Positions 1-5,170 of a stretch of DNA of 5,170 nucleotides are shown here, in pieces. The position numbers and the translations under genes are program-made. The stretch is taken from contig SOIY01000297.1 in assembly GCA_004376785.1 (NCBI GenBank), positions 1 through 5,170 of the forward strand. Reading direction: 5' to 3'. The stretch is from Candidatus Stahliibacteriota bacterium. Its GTDB lineage: Bacteria > Hydrothermota > Tepidihabitantia > SM23-42. Each line of letters opens with the position of its first letter. Position 1 is the stretch's first letter. The notes below the pieces were generated by a model. The model did no database searches. It was given only the letters and a program-made list of their open reading frames with translations, and was not told where the DNA came from.

Positions 1-9
1 AACCCCCAT
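1..9 (-). CDS. Possible start of the next gene, only three codons visible
   Basis: Three codons reading Met-Gly-Val (ATG at 9-7) run off the window edge. The call depends on the promoter immediately upstream, whose -10 box ends 7 bp before this ATG. The product cannot be judged. It could still be the cdaA partner cdaR/ybbR, but if so it is not translationally coupled to cdaA. Confidence 0.4.
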
Positions 10-16
10 ATAAAAT

Positions 17-44
17 ATTCTACTAAAATATGCGTATATGTCAA
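17..44 (-). promoter_or_regulatory. Sigma70-type promoter for the next minus-strand gene
   Basis: The minus strand carries a perfect -35 TTGACA (44-39), a 16-bp spacer and -10 TAGAAT (22-17), one mismatch from consensus. An ATG follows after 7 bp at position 9. The spacing matches the other promoters in this window, and the promoter suggests that transcription restarts after cdaA. Confidence 0.7.
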
Positions 45-55
45 TACATTTGGAT

Positions 56-83
56 GAGATTTCTGAAAAAGACCAGAAATCTC
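56..83 (-). terminator. Perfect 10-bp hairpin after cdaA, possible terminator
   Basis: GAGATTTCTG (56-65) and CAGAAATCTC (74-83) are exact inverted repeats around an 8-base loop. The hairpin lies between cdaA and the next promoter, where a terminator is expected. The stem is AT-rich and no T-run follows on either strand, so it is not a classical intrinsic terminator. It may instead stabilise the mRNA 3' end or be a protein-binding palindrome. Confidence 0.45.
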
Positions 84-139
84 TGTAATCTTTCTGTTAT
101 CACCGTAATCTTGAGTAGGGTTTAGTGATTAGAATTTAG

Positions 140-154
140 AGATTTAAGAAATCT
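140..154 (-). repeat. Small hairpin at the cdaA stop codon
   Basis: AGATTT (140-145) and AAATCT (149-154) are inverted repeats with a 3-base loop, overlapping the cdaA TAG stop (155-153). The arm sequence is shared with the larger hairpin at 56-83, so the two could pair alternatively in the transcript. The hairpin is weak and may be chance in AT-rich sequence. Confidence 0.3.
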
Positions 155-908
155 ACTCTTCCAGTATTTTTTCTAAAGACCTCTTCAGGGTTTCAATGTC
201 AACCTTTGTCACAAGTTTGCTTTTACTGGCAAATGATATTTTACCTGTTTCTTCTGAAACTACTATACATAGAGCATCACTTTGTTCTGAAATGCCAAGT
301 GCAGCGCGATGCCTTAAGCCGTATCTTCCACTAAGAACTGGATTTTCACTGAGCGGTAAGACACAACCTGCTGCAACCAATGTATCACCCTGAATAACAC
401 AGGCGCCATCATGTAGAGGTGTATCAGGGAAAAAGATTGTTCTTAATAACGAGGAGTTTACCTGAGCGTCAATCCGCACTCCGGTATCAATAATGTCCAT
501 AAGACCTATACTCCTTTGAATTAGTATCAGTGCACCTATTTTGTCTTCAGACATTTTCTTCACTGCATCAACGATTTCTCCAATTGTGGGTGGTTCTTCA
601 ACCTTCAGGAAAAATTTTATTGTTCGTTGACGACCAATACGTGCCAGGGCATTTCTAATTTCTGGTTGGAACACAATGACAAAAGCCACAACCCATACCG
701 CAAGAACAGACCTCATAATCCATGAAAATGCTTTTAGGTCAAGCCATCTAGAAATAAAGGAAACGATAAAAAACACAGCCAAGCCTATAAGTATTGGTGT
801 AGCTTTAGTTCCTTTTACAAATTTGAAAAACTGGTATAATAGAAATGCCACAACAATTACATCTATTATATCAAACGGTCTTAAGGGTAGAAATCCGAAC
901 ATCTTCAT
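153..908 (-). CDS. cdaA: Membrane-bound diadenylate cyclase CdaA (c-di-AMP synthase)
   Basis: Predicted to condense two ATP into cyclic di-AMP, the second messenger that controls potassium and osmolyte balance and cell-wall homeostasis. The 251-residue protein has the CdaA layout. Three hydrophobic segments lie at about residues 11-29, 36-53 and 61-80, followed by the conserved FQPEIR junction (80-85) and a cytosolic DAC (DisA_N) domain at about 100-235. The two catalytic signatures are intact: DGA at 167-169 (context PLHDGA) and RHR at 199-201 (context GLRHRAALG). A conserved VSEETG stretch is at 217-222. It is slightly shorter than Firmicute CdaA (about 270) because the C-terminal tail is short. 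The ATG overlaps the folP stop codon as ATGA (905-908). No Shine-Dalgarno is visible, so translation is probably coupled to folP; a second in-frame ATG lies two codons later. It is co-transcribed with folP from the promoter at 2114-2086. No overlapping cdaR follows. Family assignment is near certain; activity is inferred from the intact motifs. Confidence 0.97.
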   Translation of the reverse strand: MKMFGFLPLRPFDIIDVIVVAFLLYQFFKFVKGTKATPILIGLAVFFIVSFISRWLDLKAFSWIMRSVLAVWVVAFVIVFQPEIRNALARIGRQRTIKFFLKVEEPPTIGEIVDAVKKMSEDKIGALILIQRSIGLMDIIDTGVRIDAQVNSSLLRTIFFPDTPLHDGACVIQGDTLVAAGCVLPLSENPVLSGRYGLRHRAALGISEQSDALCIVVSEETGKISFASKSKLVTKVDIETLKRSLEKILEE

Positions 909-2080
909 TGTTTTATCTTATCGATCAGCATGGCAACTTTCTTTGCCTCTAAGACATCATGTACCCTTATGATAGACGCGCCGTTTCTGATGAGAATTGC
1001 TTCAACTCCAAGAGAACCTTCGAGTCTCTGTTCTGGAGGAATATTGAATGGTTTACCTATAAATGATTTTCTCGAATGTCCAACCAGTACAGGTCTGCCA
1101 AAGGTAGTCAATTCATTCAGACGGTTAATGATCTCATAATTATCTTCAAGCCTTTTACCAAATCCAAAGCCAGGATCAACGATTATCCGATTTAATTCAA
1201 CACCCTTTTGTTTGACAAAATCTATTTTTCTCTTTAAGTAATGATAGATTTCACCCATTAAATCTTTATATTGAGGGTTTACCTGCATGGTTCTCGGCGT
1301 GCCTTTTATATGCATAATTATTAAACTTGCTTTATTCTTAGCAACAACACCTGCCATTTTTTTATCAAAACTGAGCCCTGAGATGTCATTTATTATTTTA
1401 ACGCCCTGGTCAATTGCAAAAGAAGCTGTATCTGCTTTGTATGTATCTATTGATATTGGAATACTTGTATTTTTTATTACAGCAGGCAATACTTTTTTTA
1501 ATCTCTGAATCTCTTCTTTTCTATCAACTGGTTTTGCTCCTGGTCGAGAAGATTCAGCACCAATGTCAAGGAAATCAGCTCCTTCTTTTTCCATCTCTCG
1601 TGCCATTTTTTCAACTGTCTTTTTGGTAGTATAGCAGCTACCACTGAAAAATGAGTCAGGAGTAATATTTATAACCCCCATAATGTATGTTCGGTTAAAT
1701 CTTATTTTCTTATTTCCAATTTTCAGAATCACTGGTGGATTTGCTAATAACATCTCGCTTAGTTGTTTAGATATTGGTTCCATCCATGATTGTTCGTCCA
1801 GACGCATCTTGATTTTTTCTATTTCGCGAGAATTTGCAAAGAGAATTGCTGGAATTTTCTTTGTACTGCCGTTGTATGCAGTTTTCGGGATTGCCAGATC
1901 AGCTCCACAAATGAGCGCAGTCTGTTTTAAAACATTTGCCTGGGCACATGAGAGCCCCTCAAATTTCAGAACTTTGTAATCTGCTTTATTTACAAATAGT
2001 GAATATACATTAGTATCGACCCCAATCTGTTTTAATTCTTTTATTACTGAATCAGATTTATTTAAGTTTAATTTTCTCAC
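905..2080 (-). CDS. folP: Dihydropteroate synthase, long form with N-terminal extension
   Basis: Predicted to join 6-hydroxymethyl-dihydropterin pyrophosphate with p-aminobenzoate to give dihydropteroate in cytosolic folate synthesis. The TIM-barrel catalytic domain spans about residues 130-391 with the family motifs in order: MGVINITPDSF (134-144), DIGAESSRPG (172-181), IDTYK (211-215), NDISG (231-235), MHIKGTPRTMQ (256-266), DPGFGFGK (302-309), GHSRKSF (334-340) and RVHD (372-375). At 391 residues it is about 110-120 longer than the usual 270-280. The excess is an N-terminal alpha/beta region (about 1-125, including the EGLSCAQANVLKQ segment at 41-53) of the kind found in long-form bacterial and archaeal DHPS; its role is unknown. 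The start is GTG at 2080. No other plausible start codon lies nearby in frame, and a promoter -10 box ends only 5 bp upstream, implying a leaderless mRNA. The 3' end overlaps cdaA by 4 bp. The DIGAESS motif differs slightly from the common DIGGEST form but keeps the key residues. Confidence 0.96.
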   Translation of the reverse strand: MRKLNLNKSDSVIKELKQIGVDTNVYSLFVNKADYKVLKFEGLSCAQANVLKQTALICGADLAIPKTAYNGSTKKIPAILFANSREIEKIKMRLDEQSWMEPISKQLSEMLLANPPVILKIGNKKIRFNRTYIMGVINITPDSFFSGSCYTTKKTVEKMAREMEKEGADFLDIGAESSRPGAKPVDRKEEIQRLKKVLPAVIKNTSIPISIDTYKADTASFAIDQGVKIINDISGLSFDKKMAGVVAKNKASLIIMHIKGTPRTMQVNPQYKDLMGEIYHYLKRKIDFVKQKGVELNRIIVDPGFGFGKRLEDNYEIINRLNELTTFGRPVLVGHSRKSFIGKPFNIPPEQRLEGSLGVEAILIRNGASIIRVHDVLEAKKVAMLIDKIKQ

Positions 2081-2085
2081 GGTCT

Positions 2086-2114
2086 ATTATACTTAGAAAA
2101 CACATAAAAGTCAA
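2086..2114 (-). promoter_or_regulatory. Sigma70-type promoter of folP-cdaA
   Basis: The minus strand carries -35 TTGACT (2114-2109), an ideal 17-bp spacer and a perfect -10 TATAAT (2091-2086). The GTG start of folP lies only 5 bp beyond the -10 box, so the usual initiation distance (6-8 bp after the -10) falls on the start codon itself. This predicts a leaderless folP-cdaA mRNA, expressed independently of the upstream HEAT/HD-GYP unit, and it supports GTG 2080 as the true start. Confidence 0.82.
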
Positions 2115-2130
2115 GAAGGCTCAAGACGGC
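2111..2130. repeat. Short tandem repeat upstream of the folP promoter
   Basis: Two adjacent 10-mers, TCAAGAAGGC and TCAAGACGGC, differ at one base, and a looser third copy (GCAGAGAAGGC) follows to 2141. The patch is noticeably more GC-rich than its surroundings and runs from the -35 box upstream. It may be a direct-repeat binding site, or remnant sequence with no role. Confidence 0.4.
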
Positions 2131-2141
2131 GCAGAGAAGGC

Positions 2142-3554
2142 TTAATAAGATCTTTTATATTTTTTATCAGCCCTTTTAAGCTCTTTAAAATCTTGCACAA
2201 AATACGATGCTGGATTTATGCCATATTTTTGCAGGTAAATCGGTCTTACAATTTTCAGTTCTTTTTGTACTGAGAGATCTATCAGTTTGCCATCAATTTT
2301 CTTCTCATCTTTGTTGACAACAATTTTTATAATTGGTAAGGCAGAATTGATTTGATTCTGCCTTACAACTAAACCAATTTCACCATTATTGAGTTCGAGG
2401 CAACTTTCTATTGGGTATTGTCCTAAAAGTTGAGTGAAGATCTTGACTAAAATAGGATCAAAACAGATATTTCTTTTACTCCATAATACTCTTAGTGCCA
2501 AATGGGGTAAATATGGGATAGGTACATATGTTCTGGGTGTAGTCATTGCATCGTATGCATCACATATCCGCACAATTTTTGAAAAAAGAATGGGTTTTTG
2601 ATTCTGTCTATGTGCAGGATAACCAGTACCATCATAATTCCAATGATGCTGATATGCAACTATCATTGAGGTTAACGCAATTTCATCAAGTCCGTGTATT
2701 TTCAGAATTTGTTTAACACCGTAATATGAGTGTTGTTTCAAAGTTTCCCATTCTTCATCAGTTAACTTCTGCGATTTATAAATTAATTCTTTAGGGATTA
2801 TTACTTTTCCAACATCATGTAAAATGCCTGAAGTTCCAAGTTTTACAAGGTCATTTTTGTTTAAACCGATCCTTTGCCCTAATGCAAGCGAAAGAATGCC
2901 TACATTTAATGAATGATTATATGTATACTCATCAAAATTTTTTAACGATGTGAGGGCTAATAGTCCAAATTCATCTTGGAATAGCGAATCAATAAGGCTG
3001 TACACAATGTGCTTGGAACTTCTAATATCAACAGGTTTTTTGGTCTCCAAATTATGCATTAGGTTTCTTGTAGTACTCAATGCGCTAAAATACGTTTTTC
3101 TTATTCGTTCACCATCTTGAAGAAAATCAGGGAGTTCTTCTTCCCCAGTTGAAAATTCGATTTCGATGTGATCGAAATTTTTCTCAGAAAATTTTTTTAG
3201 AAAAATTTCTTGTTCCTCTTTAAAAATAGAAGCGAATGTGATAATCTCATCTTTATCAATACCAGGGGAAAGCGTTAATGATTTGATATTCGACTTCTTT
3301 AATTTATCGTGGACAAATTGAATGCTTGCATACCCATCTATTTCAAATCTTAGCCTTTGTTTATTAAAAAAAATATAATCTCTGTAGCGCACCAATGTTA
3401 TCCGAGGGTATATATTAAATAAAGAATTAATATAAGAACTAAATCTTTTCGCAGCTTTTTGAACAACATCATTATTTAAGCCATAAACCTGTACGGCTTT
3501 CATCAGTGCGTAATAAAGGGATATAATATTTTTTCCTGATTCGTATACACTCAT
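2142..3554 (-). CDS. HD-GYP domain phosphohydrolase with N-terminal accessory domain
   Basis: A 470-residue soluble protein, probably a cyclic dinucleotide phosphodiesterase; most characterised HD-GYP enzymes cleave c-di-GMP. The catalytic domain covers about 200-380: His214 (NHSLNVG), HDVGK at 246-250, His275 (LKQHS), the GYP segment HHWNYDGTGYP at 303-313 and the downstream CDAYDAMTTPRTY at 331-343. All expected metal-binding His and Asp residues are present. The Glu that normally follows the double His (HHE) is Trp305 here. Residues 386-428 form a small beta-rich module (NNGEIGLVVRQN) often seen at the C-terminus of HD-GYP proteins. Residues 1-140 are a separate domain homologous to the N-terminus of the upstream gene product. 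No signal peptide or membrane segment is seen. The ATG overlaps the upstream stop codon (ATGA, 3551-3554) and lacks a Shine-Dalgarno, so coupled translation is likely. The fold is certain. Substrate (c-di-GMP, another cyclic dinucleotide, or none) is not settled by sequence. Confidence 0.93.
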   Translation of the reverse strand: MSVYESGKNIISLYYALMKAVQVYGLNNDVVQKAAKRFSSYINSLFNIYPRITLVRYRDYIFFNKQRLRFEIDGYASIQFVHDKLKKSNIKSLTLSPGIDKDEIITFASIFKEEQEIFLKKFSEKNFDHIEIEFSTGEEELPDFLQDGERIRKTYFSALSTTRNLMHNLETKKPVDIRSSKHIVYSLIDSLFQDEFGLLALTSLKNFDEYTYNHSLNVGILSLALGQRIGLNKNDLVKLGTSGILHDVGKVIIPKELIYKSQKLTDEEWETLKQHSYYGVKQILKIHGLDEIALTSMIVAYQHHWNYDGTGYPAHRQNQKPILFSKIVRICDAYDAMTTPRTYVPIPYLPHLALRVLWSKRNICFDPILVKIFTQLLGQYPIESCLELNNGEIGLVVRQNQINSALPIIKIVVNKDEKKIDGKLIDLSVQKELKIVRPIYLQKYGINPASYFVQDFKELKRADKKYKRSY

Positions 3555-5086
3555 TTTTGTTTTAGCGCCGTTTCACAAGCCGATTTAATGTCTTTGTTTC
3601 TCTTTCTGGCTCCGTGAAGTAGGATTTCCAGAGTTTCTGTATTGCTGATATTTGCAAGGGCAATAGCAGCTAATTTCCTCATAATACTATATTTCTTACG
3701 GCCGAACAGCAACCATTTAAAGAGAATTTTTTTTAAATGCTTTATGATCCCTTTACCATCACTGGCGACCAGACAATTGAAGTATTCTTTCTGTTCTGTA
3801 AATTCAAGATTGCGAAACCCTTTACTTTTTATTCGTTGAAGCAGATTATCATAAATTCTTGGATATCTGATTTCTGTGAGGGTCTGTAGAGCTTTTATTC
3901 TGACATCATTGTTTCCATCATCAAGGAATTTAGCAATCGTGGCAGCGTGTCCAAGATTTTTCAATGCCGTAGTAATTTCAATTCTAACCAATGGATTTGA
4001 ATGAAACATGAGCGGTTGCAAAAGAGTTAAGGTATCCTTGTATTTCATTAAACCAAGAAGGGCAATTGCATTAATTAATATTGAGGCATCTTTACTATTT
4101 AAACAATCCAAAAAAGGTGTTGGGTCATTCTGAGCAATATTAACCATTCTACTTCTTAATGATAATAATCGATTCTTACGTTTAACATAAACCATTAATT
4201 TAATAAAATGTGGGATTGACTCTTTTGAAAAAAATCTAATAAAAGAAATAAACTCGTCGAAAATATTTTTGGACGATGTGTTAACCATGTCTTTAAAACC
4301 TATTATTGTTGTTTCATCCTCGAACTTTGCAACGGGATTAACGTTAGAATACTGTTTTAATGCATGCACTATGCGTCGGACATTATAGAAATCGTTGTCA
4401 TCCACACACAGCGTGAGTAATTCAATTAAACTATCAATTATTTCCTGCGACTTTTTAGTTTTTAAAATATTTATGAGCGTGTTGACTGCAAGGGGAATAG
4501 TCGATATTTTTTTTGCACTTGAAATTTCTGTTTTTAGATTATTAAATTCTTCAATTCCCAGATTTGGATCCATACTTGCTTTTGAATCAATTTTTTCTTT
4601 ATTTATTATTCTATTGATGTTGGCATCATAATCAATCTTTTGTACAGGTGTTTCTGGTATTCTGTAGTTCAGAATTTGTTCTGCCTCCTCCACAACATAA
4701 AACTTTATGTGAGTAAAATCATGTTCCCATAAGTTTAAGGCTATATCTTGTTCCCTGGAGATACGGCTAATGGTTTCCAAAAATAGCAATAATTCATCAA
4801 ATTCTAAACCCTCAGTAAAACTGATATTTCTGATGCCATCACGAAATAGCTTGAAAGCAATACTGCTTTCCTTTTCCTTTTCTTCATAAATAATCTCGTC
4901 TGCGTGAAGTATGGAAAACTGCTCAATATGGAAATTCAATTCGGAATCATTTCTAAAAAAATCTGTGAGTTTTTCGTAGAACGGTACATAGCAATTCTTG
5001 GCAGAAGGATGCTGTATACCGTACATTTGAATCGCTTTGACTGTTTTAACGAGAGATTTAATTATATCGCCCACGACTTTTTCCAT
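3551..5086 (-). CDS. HEAT-repeat protein sharing an N-terminal domain with the adjacent HD-GYP protein
   Basis: A 511-residue protein with no enzymatic motif, no signal peptide and no membrane segment; its cellular role is not known. Residues 1-137 match the N-terminal domain of the downstream HD-GYP protein, notably KAIQMYG (17-23), GIRNISFTEG followed by FDELL (84-100) and FTHI (124-127). A charged linker (about 138-175) leads into an all-helical region. Recognisable HEAT-like helical pairs lie at about 330-358, 361-390 (NPLVRIEITTALKNLG), 391-420 (NDVRIKALQTLTEI) and 463-490 (RKLAAIALANI), with a partial one to the end. Residues 176-330 are probably more degenerate repeats. HEAT solenoids usually act as protein-binding scaffolds, so a partner or regulator role for the HD-GYP protein is a reasonable inference. 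The ATG at 5086 sits 11 bp after a perfect TATAAT, with no Shine-Dalgarno. The 3' end overlaps the next gene by 4 bp. Confidence 0.88.
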   Translation of the reverse strand: MEKVVGDIIKSLVKTVKAIQMYGIQHPSAKNCYVPFYEKLTDFFRNDSELNFHIEQFSILHADEIIYEEKEKESSIAFKLFRDGIRNISFTEGLEFDELLLFLETISRISREQDIALNLWEHDFTHIKFYVVEEAEQILNYRIPETPVQKIDYDANINRIINKEKIDSKASMDPNLGIEEFNNLKTEISSAKKISTIPLAVNTLINILKTKKSQEIIDSLIELLTLCVDDNDFYNVRRIVHALKQYSNVNPVAKFEDETTIIGFKDMVNTSSKNIFDEFISFIRFFSKESIPHFIKLMVYVKRKNRLLSLRSRMVNIAQNDPTPFLDCLNSKDASILINAIALLGLMKYKDTLTLLQPLMFHSNPLVRIEITTALKNLGHAATIAKFLDDGNNDVRIKALQTLTEIRYPRIYDNLLQRIKSKGFRNLEFTEQKEYFNCLVASDGKGIIKHLKKILFKWLLFGRKKYSIMRKLAAIALANISNTETLEILLHGARKRNKDIKSACETALKQK

Positions 5087-5097
5087 AGTTTGTATAT

Positions 5098-5125
5098 ATT
5101 ATAGGCAATTATTTAATTTCGTCAA
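5098..5125 (-). promoter_or_regulatory. Sigma70-type promoter of the HEAT/HD-GYP unit
   Basis: The minus strand carries -35 TTGACG (5125-5120), a 16-bp spacer and a perfect -10 TATAAT (5103-5098). The start ATG of the HEAT-repeat gene is 11 bp beyond the -10 box, so transcription would begin about 4-5 nt before the start codon. No ribosome-binding site fits in that space. Its -35 lies 7 bp from the -35 of a divergent promoter. Confidence 0.82.
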
Positions 5126-5137
5126 GAAGTTGTTGAC
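5121..5137. repeat. Imperfect palindrome linking the two divergent -35 boxes
   Basis: The 17-bp sequence has outer arms GTCAA and TTGAC and inner AA/TT pairs around a central base; only one symmetric pair fails to match. Its outer arms supply most of both -35 boxes, so the symmetry may simply come from two facing TTGAC elements. It could also be an operator that represses both promoters at once. Confidence 0.4.
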
Positions 5138-5160
5138 TTATTTCATTTTTTGAATATAAT
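5133..5160 (+). promoter_or_regulatory. Divergent sigma70-type promoter for a plus-strand gene
   Basis: The plus strand carries -35 TTGACT (5133-5138), a 16-bp spacer and a perfect -10 TATAAT (5155-5160). An ATG follows 6 bp later at 5167, the same geometry as the other promoters here. The -35 box is back to back with that of the minus-strand promoter, so one short region serves both directions and the two polymerases would probably exclude one another. Confidence 0.75.
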
Positions 5161-5166
5161 TACTGA

Positions 5167-5170
5167 ATGA
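5167..5170 (+). CDS. Possible start codon of a divergent gene, cut by the window end
   Basis: Only the ATG (5167-5169) and one more base are visible, so nothing can be said about the product. The call rests entirely on position: the ATG lies 6 bp after a perfect TATAAT, as at the other transcription-unit starts in this window. Confidence 0.4.

Noticed and set aside
56..83. Calling the 10-bp hairpin a confident intrinsic terminator
   Set aside because: The stem is perfect but AT-rich, and no T-run follows on either strand, so it is listed only as a possible terminator.
85..112. Direct repeat GTAATCTT at 85-92 and 105-112
   Set aside because: Eight bases in AT-rich sequence with only two copies is likely chance; the 20-bp spacing gives no other support.
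81..152. c-di-AMP riboswitch (ydaO/yuaA type) near cdaA
   Set aside because: The segment is short and AT-rich, lies downstream of cdaA, and shows none of the complex paired architecture of that class. The leaderless promoters leave no 5' UTR in which a riboswitch could sit.
676..972. Plus-strand open frame of about 98 codons opposite the cdaA N-terminus
   Set aside because: It lies antisense to the membrane segments of cdaA and the folP-cdaA overlap, whose proteins are clearly real. It has no promoter or recognisable product.
1683..1979. Plus-strand open frame of about 98 codons inside folP
   Set aside because: It is antisense to the FolP N-terminal domain, has no domain features and no promoter; it is a by-product of the real gene's composition. 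The same holds for the smaller plus-strand frames at 196, 930, 1287, 1414, 3642, 4395 and 4904.
3551..5086. Assigning the HEAT protein as a phycobilisome lyase or other HEAT-like enzyme
   Set aside because: The repeats are generic helical pairs with no catalytic motif, and nothing in the neighbourhood suggests photosynthesis.

Overview
The window is about 5.2 kb of AT-rich, densely packed bacterial chromosome. Four complete genes all lie on the minus strand. Reading in the direction of transcription (high to low coordinates) they are: a HEAT-repeat protein (5086-3551), an HD-GYP domain phosphohydrolase (3554-2142), a long-form dihydropteroate synthase FolP (2080-905) and a membrane diadenylate cyclase CdaA (908-153). 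The genes within each pair overlap by an ATGA tetranucleotide, and 61 bp separate the two pairs. There are no RNA genes, mobile elements or CRISPR arrays.

The layout suggests two bicistronic units. Unit 1 (HEAT protein plus HD-GYP protein) is a signalling pair. The two proteins share a homologous N-terminal domain of about 135 residues, fused to an HD-GYP phosphodiesterase in one and to HEAT repeats in the other. Unit 2 (folP-cdaA) joins folate synthesis to c-di-AMP synthesis, an adjacency known from several bacterial phyla. The usual cdaA partner, cdaR/ybbR, does not follow in an overlapping arrangement. Instead a 143-bp gap with hairpins is followed by a new promoter and an apparent start codon at the window edge. 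At the other edge a divergent promoter drives a gene that begins at about 5167 on the plus strand.

The most striking feature is at the promoters. All four transcription-unit starts in view (minus strand at 5086, 2080 and 9; plus strand at 5167) have a near-consensus sigma70-type promoter (TTGACN, 16-17 bp, TATAAT or TAGAAT). In each case the -10 box ends only 5-11 bp before the start codon, with no Shine-Dalgarno sequence between. The mRNAs should therefore be leaderless or nearly so. The two internal genes also lack a Shine-Dalgarno sequence and appear to start by ATGA coupling. This points to a lineage that relies on leaderless or non-SD initiation while keeping an ordinary sigma70 promoter.

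The organism cannot be named from this window. The long FolP, the folP-cdaA pair, HD-GYP signalling, low GC and lack of SD sites would fit a Gram-negative-type or candidate-phylum bacterium (for example the FCB/WOR-3 or deltaproteobacterial neighbourhood). That placement is a guess.
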